Positions 12,296-24,355 of a DNA stretch of 64,000 nucleotides are shown here, one piece after another. The notes beneath the pieces are model-generated. The model searched no databases and had not been told where the DNA came from. It saw only the letters and a list, made by a program, of their open reading frames with translations. Positions within the stretch are counted from its first letter, which is position 1, and each line of letters starts with the position of its first letter. The translations under genes and the position numbers were made by a program. This DNA comes from Colletotrichum lupini (Eukaryota; Ascomycota; Sordariomycetes; Glomerellales; Glomerellaceae): the NCBI RefSeq assembly GCF_023278565.1, contig NC_064679.1:2914001-2978000 (forward strand), given 5' to 3'.

Positions 12296-13418
12296 ATGCC
12301 TCCTAAGAAGTGGGGTGAGTTATGCCTTGTCCCGCACTGTACCGCACCACACACGCACACAAATAATCGTGAGAGGCAAAATGTCGCGATGATCTGTCCA
12401 GTCTGGCCAGCGCAACTGCCGCCTCTCTTCTCCCCAAACGACATACTTGCTATCCATTTAGGACTCTACTAACTTCCCTGTTCCTCACCTAGACGAAGAG
12501 AGCAGCGAAGAGGAGAGCTCCGGCCCCGCTTCCCCTATCGGCGGTGCTGTTCCTATCCGCCGCAAGTTTGAAGACGAGGAGGATGAGGATGACGTACGTT
12601 AACGAAGCTACAAGACCAACCGCGTCGCCGCTCGTACACTAACTCTTTCCATAAAGGTTCTCGATTCCTGGGATGCCGCCGAAGACTCCGAGGTAGAGCG
12701 CGAAAAGGCTAAGAAGGCCGAGGAAGCAAAGGCCAAGGCTCTCGAGGAGGCTAAGAAGAACAAGAAGACCAAGGCCGAGCGCATCGCTCAACTGAAAGAG
12801 GAGCGTGCCCGCCTCGATGCCGACGACTCTGGCGAGGAGGAGACCGAGGCTGAGCGTCGTGAGCGCCTCCGCCGCACCGAGAAGGAGTCCGACCTGAAGC
12901 ACGCCGAGGATCTCTTCGGTGATATCGGAGTCCCGGCCGGTCGCAAGGCTGTCCTCGCCGGCTCTGCTGTCCAGATTGATCCCAACGACCCTACCAAGAC
13001 TGCCAACATTGCCTCTATGCCGCTCTTCAACCCCGTTACCAAGACCCAGTTTGAGCACCTCCGCACCACGCTGACCCCGATTCTCGCCAACAACGCCCGC
13101 AAGGCTCACTACGGCCTCTTCCTTCAGGAGTTCTCCAAGGCCCTCGCCAAGGATCTGCCCAGCGACCAGATTAAGAAGATTGCCAGCACTCTCACTGCCC
13201 TTGGTAACGAGAAGATGAAGGAGGAGAAGGCTGCTCAGGGCGGCAACAAGAAGAGCAAGGCGGCCAAGACCAAGGTCTCCGCCGTCGTCAGCCGTGCTCC
13301 CGCAGCTGACACCGAGACCTACGAGGATGATGGTTTCGGAGAGTAAGTCGATCTCTCAAGACTGCTGTCTGCCATGAGATACTGACCCTTCGCTCTTCTT
13401 AGTGATGACTTTATGTGA
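12296..13418 (+). CDS. hcr1: Eukaryotic translation initiation factor 3 subunit J
   Basis: Four exons (12296-12314, 12493-12593, 12657-13342, 13403-13418) encode 273 aa, the normal size for eIF3j/Hcr1. This is a loosely bound eIF3 subunit that assists mRNA binding to the 40S subunit and its recycling. Family marks are the start MPPKKWDEESSEEE, an acidic N-terminal part with DSWD, a long charged helix (about 60-120), the core FNPVTKTQFEHL, and the C-terminal DDDFM. That last motif exists only if the 60-nt final intron is removed: exon 3 ends GA at a GTAAGT donor and a 16-nt terminal exon supplies the rest. If the intron is kept, the codons become GAG TAA and the protein stops at once. Introns 1 and 2 split the N-terminal acidic region. 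Confidence 0.96.
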
Positions 13419-14968
13419 AGCAAAAGGCAGGGTTGCATTATTCTCCCGCGCCCAGAGCTCAGCCCGTTGCATCTCAGCGAGTCTGCTCCGTGCCAACGGA
13501 TCTGGCGCGGCTTCGTACCGAAGCTTGCCACAGCAACTTGGATTCAGAGCGCAAGTGTTGCTGTCGCGGACCCCGGCTGCGTCACGATGTAGATGGGGGT
13601 TCGGCATGATGAGGGCTCGTGGGCTACTGGGACTGCCGGGAAGGCCATCTGGTTTAGACTGCGAGAGATGGCATCGGAAGTGGCGTCGCCTCAAAGCAGG
13701 AATGACGCTGATCATGGGGAAAAAAGCATTCACGGTCTAGAGGGCGAAGGGCCCAGTGCATTTCGCGCATGATATCAAAGAAGCTCCCTACAAAAGGTAG
13801 TTGTGGACAGCGTTAAAACATGATAGAATCGAATCATTCGAGTAAACTTGTGTCGTGCCTGTGCCATACGTCTGGAAAACTAGATGGTACGATAGGCTGG
13901 AGTACCTCTGTCTCTACGTCTCCAAGGATATATGTCATCTCTATGGAGCTATCCCCAAACATTACGCGTAAGTAATTGGTCACTCTCCGTTAAGAGATGT
14001 CCTGCTTGTACAGAATTGCTTTCTCAACCAACTATCCACCTATCAAATCTGCTATATTCCGTAAAGGCCTTGTCGCCTACGGGCAACTGAACAGCCACCA
14101 AACCCCACCCTCCATTCACCATTTAGGTCTCAAAGAGCAACAGCACCCCCAGCTTACTTTGAAGGAATCATGGTATTCCAGTAGTTGAGTCTCACTCGGA
14201 CTAAAGCAGCCGCCCGCTTTCATCTCGTCATTCCTTCTTCTCTTCCATCGAAGCCCGAGAGACAAGATATCCCGAGACCTATGGGTTTCCAAATCCAGGT
14301 ATTTCCGTAGACCACCCATAGAAGGGGGAGCAGTCCTGCAGCTAGCTGCACAGCTTCATGCAGCCGACAACAAGGGTCCGCGGGGGAAAGCTTTGTGGAG
14401 AAGTGCAGTGTATGTTTGTGGTTGCGACAAGCGTCGTCCGGGATCCTTGACGGTACGCGAGTTTGATATTCATGCGGCGCGCGTCATGCTGCCAGCGAAT
14501 GATGTTCATGCCTTGAAGCTATCTTCCGAGTGACTCACAGCGTCGAAATGCGACTGTGTCCAACATGTCAACATCACGAGCGACGCGTCTTTGGTCAAAC
14601 GTACATTGTCAAAAAAGGGGTATCAATTATTTTGTTGTTTGCTCTTCCCCGTATACCTCATGTTCGCCGTGTAAAACGCCTCGTCTCCTAGAGAATAATC
14701 CCAGAGAAAAAAAAAGAAAAAGAATTGAGTGGTTTGATGGAACCCAATACCCCTTCTTTCCTCCTATGCAGAAATGTTTGCCCTTTGTATATGTACATGA
14801 TGGTTGTTGTTTCCTCCCTTTGTCCATCTATGCAAGATTTGTAAAAGACAACGCCTCCCGTTTTCGAATATCATGCGCTCGTTAAAAGACAGCCGTGCTC
14901 ACATAGAGGGCAGGAAAACAAGAGAAGAAGCCAGGGGGGAGAGGAGAGGGAGTTGAGAGGGTAGATTT
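13419..14968. other. Convergent 3' spacer (eIF3j / MDM31)
   Basis: No gene supported. The 112-aa frame at 13402-13740 overlaps the eIF3j stop and is opposed by a frame of similar length; both look like chance. Confidence 0.5.
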
Positions 14969-17325
14969 TTAAATGACATTGCCTGCCATGCCCATAAAGA
15001 GAGCATGGACGGCCAGAGACAGAGTCCAGAAGCCGACCTTTTTCAGCCGACGAACGCGGCTTTGCTGGTCCTCAATGTCGCGTGCAAAAGCCTCGTAGGT
15101 CTCGGCCGACATGTCGTCCATGAGACCGCAATCAAAAATGGACCAGCTGCCGTCGAAATCGGTGTGGCGCTTGACTATGCGACAGTTGATCGGGATATAT
15201 GTCTTCTTAGCGTTGATGTAGGCCACGATGGGGCGAACGAGCGCCTGGTTGATGTAGGAGATGTCTTTCGTGAAAAGGGGCACGGCGGCCTTAACATCGT
15301 TCATGTGGATCCGGAGATCCATGATTAAATATCTCCGGTCTTCTTCTGATGACTCGGAAGAACTGGAGGGGTCGGAAGACTCAGCGTCTGTGGGCTTCTC
15401 GGGGACTTCTTCGGTGAGCTCTGGCATAGCTTGGGAAAGATGGCCCTTTGTAGGTGTAGATCCCCAGAGATCCGAGGCGGAAGAACCCACGATTTTGATG
15501 TCGAGCAAATCCTTCTGGAGCAGACGCATGCGGTTGGATATCACGACGTCTTCGAGCTGGTCGTAAAGATCCGACATGGCTTTGGTGATGCCATCGTCAA
15601 CGTCCGCGGGGAACATGACATCTGCGACGATGTCGACGTTACCCTCGTAAATCCAGCCGAAAGGTCCCTCTACACCACGGTTGAGGTGGTCGATTTTAAG
15701 ACCATCAATACGCAGGCGGCTGAACTTCTTCCAAGCTGCCGGCTCGCCTACATCCTCTGCCATGTCTCCGTTCTCGCTAGCGATAGTACCGTGTACTTGA
15801 CGGGGGTGAATGGTGAACAGAGAGCCATCAAATGATCCCGACATATGGGTTGCCGATAGGAAGTCGTAAAAGAGCCACTGTTTCCTGAGCTGTGGCAATT
15901 CGCAGGAGAAGATGCTGACGGAGAATGGTCGGAAACCCTTGGGCTGGTGAACAGTAACGAGAAGATCCTCGAGTTTGAAAGAGTCGATCTCGAAATCGCC
16001 GGGCTCGTGGGTATGGCGGTAGGATAGAGGGTCGACCACCTCGTCTGACCATTGCACAGACGTGCGATCAACGACACCGCGAACGCCCTTGACCTCAACA
16101 TCCTTCAGGAAACCCTTGCCGTTCCACCACTTTAAGAATGACAGTGTCACATTGACCGTTGCGATCGACACGTCGTATTGTGTGTAGTTGCCATCATCCT
16201 CTTCCAACACTTGGCCGTCCTGGTCGGGCTGGTTTCCAGTCGCAGCCATGGCCGCAGCGCTCTCGGAAGAGCCCTTGCTAACCGAAGACTTGACCTGTCC
16301 TGGTCGCCGCGACACAAAGACATTCTTGAAGCTGATCACGCCATCTCCCCACTTGGGAACAATTGCCGATTCGAAGACGACCGTGACGCCTGCAGACTCG
16401 GTCAAAGAATCGCCTACCCATTTGGCAAGAGTTTCTGTACAAAACGGTGAGCAGCTGGACATGGCACAGACACAGAAGGGAGCTTACCTTGCGCAAAGAC
16501 GGTGTTGATGCTGAGAATGATCAGCGAGAAAAAGGTGGTGGTACCGACCAAAATCCAGACTAGATGACCAAACAGGAACCACGAAACGAAGGCGCCCCAT
16601 TCATCAATATTCCACGGCCGCATACTCCTGATAGACGCCCACTTGAATCGAACCTTCATTCGACCCAGGAAGCCGTTCGCTGCGGCCAATAGCTCATCCC
16701 GGGTGGGCCGGTGCGGCATCTTTGGAATGTGCAAATATTTCGACATGGTGGATGCGATCGATTCGGCGTCAGGGTCCGGTGCGTCTGGCTTGCCCTGCTC
16801 CCCAGCCTTGGGGACATCCTGCTTCGTCTGGGTTGTCGAGCCCTTTTCCTCCTGCTTTCCACTCTTGGAGCTATGGTGCCTCCTTTCGGCCGGGTTCATG
16901 GCGCCCCTCGAATCGGTATGTATGCCTCGTCTCCATGCTTGCCGGGCCAGTTGGTAGACATTCGACTTCTTCGTCAGACCGGCGTTCGTAGCGGATTCCG
17001 CAGCAACTGCGCAAGCTGCCGATGCTTGCGTGGGCGCGAGTTCTGTGGTAAACCCAACCAGCAGCAGTCCGCTGCCTGTATAGCTTCGTCGCGCATTGTG
17101 GATGTTCGGTCGAGGAAACGAGTGTTGTGACCCGGAGTGTATGGACCTTCTGAAGGTGTTCGGCCTAGGGAGGGAAGGGTTGACTGTAGATTGACCTGCT
17201 TTTAGACAGGTATTTCTCGTCGTCGCTGTCGTGATGGTCGTTCCTCGCAAACCCAGAGTCTGCGCCGATCCACAGGCGCAAGACCAGAAGCGACGCCCAA
17301 GAAGAGTCGACGGAGCGTTAGACAT
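14969..17325 (-). CDS. mdm31: Mitochondrial distribution and morphology protein, MDM31/MDM32 family
   Basis: Two exons (17325-16488 and 16434-14969) give 767 aa. The intron has a GTAAGC donor and a TACAG acceptor and joins VFAQ to ETLAKWVG. Mdm31/Mdm32 are inner-mitochondrial-membrane proteins needed for mitochondrial shape, nucleoid stability and cardiolipin/phospholipid balance in yeast. The sequence shows an Arg/Ser/Thr-rich presequence with few acidic residues, a Glu/Lys-rich linker, a first membrane segment just before the splice site (about 243-279), a large middle domain (FESAIVPKWGDGVISFKNV onwards) that faces the intermembrane space in yeast, and a second hydrophobic segment at the very C-terminus (about 746-767). 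A Ser/Glu-rich stretch near residue 640 is probably a loop. Filamentous fungi usually have one gene standing for the two yeast paralogues, so either symbol may apply. Confidence 0.93.
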
Positions 17326-18087
17326 TTCTCAAGCTCATCCTGTCTCTTGGTTGAACAGAGAGACAGCAACAAGAAGCAAGAACGAGGAGGGAGGAGAAAC
17401 AACCCTGTTTATTTACCGCAGCAACAAATGAACCAAAGAACAACACGGTCAGAGGGGTTGAAGCAAGGCAAGTATCGAGGGAGGCACGGCAAATGTTAGC
17501 ACATTTCATGCGCTCATGCAGAAATGACTGAGATGCAAAGCTGGGCCAGGGAAGGGCAAGCCTGTGAAAAGTCATCCATGACGCGCTACCGCAGCTCTAG
17601 GTACCTCGCTGAACCCGGCTGGACCCGTTCCAAAGGCACCTTACGTATGGGGCGTCCGCGCTTCCAGCAGAAAAATTCAGAGGCGCATCATGGCCCGTGC
17701 CTCGAGTCTGGGCCCAATGCTGGTCCTGGACCTCCAGGCCTGTTACTGGTTTGCTGACATAAGATCCGCAAAGGCCTAACGGTGCACGGTGCTAAAGTGC
17801 TTAGCCCACCTCATCAGCACCCCGGGGCCTTATCGTCTTATCGATAGCGAAACACAAAAATTTGGGAATTCGGCGATAAATCGATACTGGCTCACGACTG
17901 GCACCCGCCGCTTTTTTCTTCACGACTGCCTGCCCACCCCGCCAGACCGACTCGGCTCGATAGCACACAAGCCAAAGAAACATCACCACCACCGAAGCGA
18001 TACATACACCCTCGATTGAATTTGTTGCCTTTCTTTTCGACTTCCTCGATATCCTTCGGTAACCGGAAACAAAAGAACCTGCCCAAC
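17326..18087. promoter_or_regulatory. Divergent promoter region of MDM31 and PNO1
   Basis: 762 bp between two genes read away from each other. It holds several GATA/TATC cores, including ATCGATA elements at about 17839 and 17881. No TATA box is clear on either side. Confidence 0.5.
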
Positions 18088-19129
18088 ATGCCTGCCCCGA
18101 CCGCCAAGCAGGTAGAGGTTTCTGCCCCGCCAATCGAGGCGACCTTCCAAGAGCCTCAGCAAGACGAGGAGCTTCTCCTCGATGCGCCGACCCTGCCCGA
18201 GGAGATGGATGCGATTCTGCCCAGCGTACCGCAGAACGGAGAGGAAGGCGAGATGGTCGTCGACGAGGAGAACCGCCCGCGCTTTGCGCCCGCCAGAGAC
18301 ATTGTGCGACAGACCCTTTCCTGAGATCTAAGAGAACACTGGGAAAAACTAAGACGTTATTCGTGTTTCCAGGACCCCGTCACCAGAATAGAGACTCGCA
18401 AGGTCCCCGTACCTCCTCACCGTTTCACCCCGCTCAAGTCTTCTTGGCCCAAGAGTACGCTTCACAGAGTTTCCTATGTCACGGCAATGACACATCTGTT
18501 TGTTCTTACTAACGTTTTTTCGCTCTACAGTCTACCCCCCGCTCGTCGAGCACCTCAAGCTCCAGGTTCGCATGAACCCCCGCCGGAAACAGGTTGAGCT
18601 CCGGACCTCGAAGCACACCACCGAGGACGGCGCCCTGCAAAAGGGCGAGGATTTCGTCAAGGCATTCACCCTGGGCTTCGACGTCGACGATGCTATTGCG
18701 CTGCTGCGTTTGGACGACCTTTACAGTAAGCCAGATCCGATCTTTCGTCCGAATACTTGGGCAGGCAGCTAACAGACTGTGTAGTCGAGACTTTTGAGAT
18801 TCGCGATGTCAAGCAGGTTATGGGTAACGAGGCGCAAGGCCGTGCCATTGGTCGTATTGCAGGCAAGGACGGCAAGACAAAGTGTATGGACAAATTCCAA
18901 GTTCTCAGAGAGGTCCCCTTTTTACTGACATGAGACTTATGCAGTCGCCATCGAAAATGCCAGCAAGACCCGTATCGTCCTGGCCGACAGCAAGATCCAC
19001 ATCCTCGGCGCATACAAGAACATCCACATGGCTCGCGAGTCCATCGTGAGCTTGATTCTCGGAAAGCCGCCCTCCAAGGTCTACGGCAATCTGCGGACGG
19101 TCGCGGCGCGCATGAAGGAGAGATTCTAG
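18088..19129 (+). CDS. pno1: Pre-rRNA-processing protein PNO1/DIM2 (KH domain)
   Basis: Five exons (18088-18303, 18373-18454, 18531-18725, 18785-18883, 18945-19129) give 258 aa. Pno1/Dim2 binds pre-18S rRNA near its 3' end, recruits the Dim1 methylase and stays on pre-40S particles until final cleavage. Diagnostic stretches are [40 protein letters not shown], the KH-type [20 protein letters not shown] and the C-terminal [20 protein letters not shown]. The N-terminal 70 residues are acidic, as in the family. Intron 2 has a perfect TACTAAC branch point. The first donor, GTGCGA after DI, is weaker than the others, but it keeps frame with [10 protein letters not shown] and removes an in-frame stop at 18322. 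Confidence 0.95.
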
Positions 19130-20228
19130 AGAACAAAAGTAAAAAGTAAACAACAAAATTGAGGGAAAATCCTCCTCAGCTTGGACAAATGACAAGGACA
19201 AAAAATGAAGAAAAAGGCTTCAGGGGAGGAGAGGGAATCATGGAAGAAAAGACTTTTCGGTTTTTGGTGGGTTTAATGATTGGCATGAATGGCATCCTAT
19301 CATGGACTTCTGGCGTTGTGGGCATTTTAGAGAGGTTCCAAAAACTTTTCATCCAGGACTAGAGGACAATGAAAAAGGGATTTTTAACAACGTGTGATTT
19401 CATGAAAATTGAATGTGATATGTATGTGCTAGTATACAGTACTACAGGGTGATCATATATAAAGATATTTGCAAAGGGTGGGCTATTCTATATGCTTACC
19501 TGCCTACGTGGAATAGAAGCAAGAGCAAATACAAATCAAGTGGATGTTTTAAGATCACAACATCTGATCTTTGTCCATGTAGAAGTGCTAAATGATTGAC
19601 ATTTCGATATTAATATCTGTCTTTGCGACTGACAGCAAGGCTTCCGCCGTCACTCTGCGAGATTTCGACGTTTCTTCTGGACAACCTCTATCAAGCTGTT
19701 GCCGAAAGGAGATGCTAATGGACAATTTTGCCTATCTTGCCGCCGCAAATCGTACAGGCACCATTACACAGAGGTCAAGTATGAGTCAGACAACACAGTC
19801 TCTCCCATATATCGTCAATCAAGTTACAACATCATCGCAAACACAGCTGAGGCACAAAAAGTAAGAAATGTCCGTAATGCGTTACTCCATAGACGTCTAT
19901 ACGTGCCTAACCCCCCAAATCGAAGAAAGACTTTTTACATCATTGGCCACTCTACCCCGGCGGCAACCCGACTTGTCAAGCCATGCCTTTTATCCAGGCC
20001 ATCTCGGACTGAACTGGCATTAAAACCTTTTTCCACTCCCCGGCTTTTCCTTGCTCCCTCCTCGTCTCTCTCCGACCTCGCCCCTGTCTCTCAGCTAAAT
20101 GCTTCAAGCGTATTCAAATCTTCAGTCAAGTCACTGAAAATAAGAGGGTTCGTTGTTGTGTGCGTGTGTAATGTGGTGCTCATGTTCATTTCGAGCAAAC
20201 AGGTTTATTACTCTCCGTGAGTAACCGC
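19130..20228. other. Convergent 3' spacer (PNO1 / eIF3d)
   Basis: About 1.1 kb, clearly AT-richer than the flanking genes, with no supportable gene. The 173-aa frame at 19699-20220 has no family resemblance and reaches into the 3' end of the eIF3d gene. Confidence 0.55.
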
Positions 20229-22136
20229 TTACTCCTCATCACCCTCACCCGCCTCGGGCACCTCCTCCGCCTCGTCGTCGCCGTCGAGGCCGCCAGAGGG
20301 GAGCTCGTACAGGCGGAGGATGGACTTGTTGGGGTCCTTGACGAGGATGTACTTGCCGTCCTGCTCGCGTCTGAGACACATGTCGGCAATGGTGCGGACG
20401 ATACCCCAACCGTTGGACAGAGACAGGTTCATCTGGTTGGCGAAGTCGCGGGGCTTCCAGCCAACAACGCCGAGGATGACGTGCTTGTCGTTGGACTTGG
20501 GGTTGGCACGAGAGACGAAACTATAGAGAGTGTGTTAGCATCGTGCTCGGTGGTTTAAAGGCGATCAGTTCAGAAGAGATGGAGGAAAAAACGTACCCAA
20601 GCTTCATGACGTCGGCACGGGCGAGGATGCTCTGCACCGTCCACCTGGCGAGCTTGCAAGAGTTGTTCTTCATCTCCGTGGCGACGACGGCACCGCGCTG
20701 GGAGACGAGCTTCGTCCGCCAGTCGAGGGCGCCACCGCTGCCCTGGGCCTTGTTGTCGAACTCGTTGAGCGCGTGCAGGGTGACGAGCTGGTCGTCGCCG
20801 CTGATGGCGTTCTTCTGGACGGCGTCGACCTCGGTACGGACGACGAGGTAGAAGTTGTCCTCCTCGCTGTTGGTGGAGAGGTCGAACTTGCGGTACTTGT
20901 AGGCCTTGCTGGCCGGCGGGTCCGTGTCCTCGGAGGCGTTGTAGAAGGGGTTGGCGTTGGCCATCTCGAGCTTCTGGCCCTCGCTCTCGACGACGACCTG
21001 GTTGGCAAAGTTGTGGTTGATGTAGGTGGCCTCCTCGGCCAGGGCGCCGGGCATGTTGAGGCTGTCCTTGGAGCCGTCCGAGGCGTCCATGGGGGAGTCG
21101 GCGGCGTTCTCGTTGACGGTGACCATGTCGAGCGCGGCGTTATCGCGCTTGTCGAAGAAGACCTTGTTGCCCTGCACGGAGATGACAATGTCCCAGGGGT
21201 AGACGGACCGCGGGGAGCACATGAGCATGGAGAGAATGCTGTCGGTGGCGAAGATGGAGGCCTCGTCCTTGTCGGCGAGCTCCTGGATCACAGGATCGGA
21301 AGAAGTCGTGACATTGTACGCAGCGCGGTCAATGGCGTTGAGCTTGCGCTCAAAGCCCTTGACGGCGGGCTTGTCGTAGGAGCGGTCGTAGTTGTAGACG
21401 AAGCCGTAGGCGTCAATTTCCTCACCCTCGTCGGCGTCCAGGTTGAGCTTGGCGAGGCGGTTGTAATCAATCTCCTCGAGCAGCTTCCAGTCGGCCTTGA
21501 TGTTGACACTGGCGTCACGGTTGCGGGCAGGCTTGTCGTAGTCCTTCCAGCCGAAGCGGCGGCCACCACGGCCACCGCCTCTTCCGCCCCGTTCAAAGCC
21601 TCCTCCGTAGCCTCCGCGGCCGCCCTGCTGGCCACCACGAGCGACGGTCGTCCGGCCACCGCGAGCGGTCTGAGCGGGACCTCCACGCTGGCCGCGGCCG
21701 CGGGTGAAGACGGCGCCACGGCCGAATCTTGTCTTGGTGCTGTCGCGGGTGTTGCTGACGACGGAAAAGGTGGACTCGTCCTCGGCGGGAGGGGCGTTGA
21801 AGGAGATGGCGTGGCCGGCACCGTAGACTTGTTGGTCTTGAAAGGAAGCGAGAGAGTTAGCGACGATGTCGTCTTCGTGGAGGGTTTCGTAGCTGAAGCT
21901 AGAGGAGGAAGGTGACGCTTACCACGGTAGTTACGGTTGTACTGCTGTCTGCCACCACGTCCGTCTCTGTCCTTGCCCTCGGAGGTCCAGTCGGCCATGC
22001 GACCAAGCTTGTCGCCCTTGGAGAAGGGCGCATAGGGGACACCGTTCAAGGTAGTCTCGGTGGTGACGGGCGGGCCCCAACCATCGCCGGCCGGGCAAGT
22101 CTCGACGAGCTTGACCCAGTCCATTTCCTGAGCCAT
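20229..22136 (-). CDS. eif3d: Eukaryotic translation initiation factor 3 subunit D
   Basis: Three exons (22136-21923, 21836-20597, 20520-20229) give 581 aa, typical for eIF3d (fission yeast Moe1). eIF3d is a peripheral eIF3 subunit at the mRNA exit side of the 40S subunit and, in animals, a cap-binding protein for special mRNAs. Recognisable parts are the N-terminus DGWGPP...[13 protein letters not shown](M)ADW, an RGG/GGRGG-rich segment at about 110-160 between the N-terminal region and the core, [17 protein letters not shown], the core with [18 protein letters not shown], and [27 protein letters not shown] near the end. The tail is acidic. Splice ends are GTAAGC/CAAG and GTACGT/ATAG. The 380-aa frame on the opposite strand is a codon-bias shadow. 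Confidence 0.97.
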
Positions 22137-22752
22137 GATGAAAATGGTTTTTCTTCCTTGGCTATTGAGGTCGAAGTCGAAATCGAAATCGGTCTAGCTG
22201 TGCGTCTTTCGGTAGGGGGAAAGGGGGGTGGCAGCAGCGCTTTCGGGCTTCTGAAAGATGGAAAAGTCGTCAAGGGTTTGGGTGGTGCACACCTCCTCTC
22301 GCCGTTGATTTTCGTCGTTCGGATTTGGTGGGGTGAACTTTGTGGGGCAGAGCGGGCAAAATTTCAAAGTCTTGTGTTTCGACACCTGGTGGCGACTGAC
22401 AGCCACTCGTTTCCACGCGACGCGGGGCCACTGCCAGCCACGACCAGCTGCATCGTGGCCGCGGAACACCACCACCTTACGCCTGGTCTGCTCACAATAC
22501 ACAAGTCGTCGCTTAATACATCTCATAGCCTGATTCAAAGCTCATGCTTTCACGATATTCTCTTAAGGCTTTGGAAAAATGTACATATCATTAAGGCCGT
22601 GGTATCAAAAGTAATCCTCCAAGATTCCCAGAATACGCTCCAAATGTTTCTAGTTTGGGCCTCTTCTCACACCAAGTCATGCATTCAGAGGATTCACTGA
22701 ATCTCCTGATGAGGTGCCCCCATCTCGTTACCCGAGTTCATGCCAGACGCTC
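22137..22752. other. Intergenic: eIF3d promoter and bZIP 3' region
   Basis: 616 bp between two genes on the same strand. Nothing coding; no clear TATA box. Confidence 0.5.
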
Positions 22753-24355
22753 CTAGTAGGCGTAGTTCATCATTTCCGGTCCGGAGCAGAAGACGTTCTC
22801 CAATGCGTCCCGGACCTCGAATTCCTCCATAACGGCACCAAAACTAAGTCACAATCAGTTTGAGCCACATGAGATGTGAAGAGCAGCATATATACGTACC
22901 CGTAGCATCGAACCTTGTCCTTGAGCTCGTCAGTGAGCTTCTGGAAGTCCTCGGCACGAAGCTCGTGAGCCCTGGGGTGGCCCAAGACCATGCCCCAAGC
23001 CATGACCGGCGTGACCTCCCCATCAAGGTTCAGTTTCTTGCTGAGATCAAGCAAGGCCGAGAGGCTGCCTTTGCTCACTTCCCACGTCCTTTGCTGGGAG
23101 TCCAGGTCTCCGTTCACATTGCTGTACCCGAACGGAATGTCAGGTGTAAGCTCCGGGAAGGGCGCCGGGGGGCATGAGGCCATCAGCGCGTGTCCGCAGG
23201 GCTCGCCGCCCATCTCGCTTGATCTCTCCAACAGCCAAGGCATGTGATTCATGCAGGGTTTCTCGAGACTGTTACATACCCTCGATAAAATCGCACTCGT
23301 CAGCAAGCTCTTCTTCCGTTCGTTGCAATCATCGCTCACACCACCCGACTCCCGATGATGTCCAGGACTTGGTGATATGACAAGTACTTTTCACTGCGGG
23401 GGAGGTGATAGGTATGCCTTCAAGGGCGAGGGATGGTGGTTATCGTACGTTAAGACGAAGTCAATGCCCGCTTGCTCAAAGTCCACACCTCTACCAGAGC
23501 TCTGCCCTTGTCTGTTTTGTTGCAGTTGCTGGCTGCCCATCTGGGGAAGGGGAGGGGGCAGACCGTGGGGGTAAGACGGACCGTGAGACGAAGGCGACAC
23601 CGACGGCGCTGTCGTCGACGTCAAAGGTGGCGTGTAGGCGTTCTGGCCGTAGCTGTGGCCCGACTGGCTGGCGCTCGATGTGTAGCCTCCGCTAGGGTTG
23701 CTGACCATATCGTCACCATAGTGAGAAAGAGGGATTCCGTTCTGGACCAGGAGCTGCTTGAGTTGCCTGTTCTCCTCGGCCACCTTGTCCTTGTCTTGCG
23801 ATATGTTGCTAAAGATTTCTTTCAATCGAAGGACCTCATCTTCCAAAGCCTTGATGTACAACTCTTTTCTTTCACGATGCGTACTGTCATCTCCACCGTC
23901 AGTACCCCGATCGTTTCGCTTGATTCTCCAGCGAAATTGTTCGTCACTCACCGTTGTGCCTGTCTGTTCAATTCTTGTCGCCGAGTTAGAGCAGGTTTAC
24001 TGTCGGGCTTCGGTCCTCTCCTTTTGGGTGTTTGGCCGTCTACGAATACGCATTATCAGAACGGTGTCCCTTCTGGCACGGATATATGGTCGTTCCTACC
24101 TCGCGTTGTCCTCTTTTCTGTCAGGGACTTGAGAAAGCCCAAATTCAAGGAGCTCAGGGGGCCCCGCTCCTGGTCGGAGCCAGAGCCGCCGCCACCATAC
24201 TGACCCTGCGACGGCTGTTTCCCGTACTGGTCAGGCGACAACGAGGAAGCCATCGCTGCCCTCTCGTGAAGCTCGCCCACAGACTGTTTGCGTGCCGGAG
24301 ACGATGACTGGTTCGGCGGAGAGCGATAAGCTGCTAAATTTCCTAGGTCAGTCAT
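22753..24355 (-). CDS. bZIP transcription factor
   Basis: Five exons (24355-24100, 24039-23952, 23883-23449, 23268-22900, 22843-22753) give 412 aa. The basic region contains the fungal signature NRQAQRTHR (about 110-118) and leads straight into a leucine zipper beginning KELYIKALEDEVLRLKE. Intron 2 interrupts the basic region at R115. A Gln/Pro/Ser/Tyr-rich linker follows. The C-terminal half is conserved-looking: FEQAGIDFVLT, CMNHMPWLLERS, GEPCGHALMASCPP, then a helical tail ending MMNYAY. Intron 3 is long (180 nt); if it is not removed, translation adds an unrelated short tail (YDNHHPS...) and stops at 23391. A CCCAG/GTAAGCCC donor-like site near 24534 suggests a 5' UTR intron; if its acceptor is the CCTAG just inside the present start, the first ATG would be the one at MASSLSPDQY. 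I cannot assign a known regulator name. Confidence 0.87.

Noticed and set aside
20773..21915. 380-codon frame antisense to eIF3d
   Set aside because: Shadow of the codon bias of eIF3d; Val/Gly/Leu-rich without domains.
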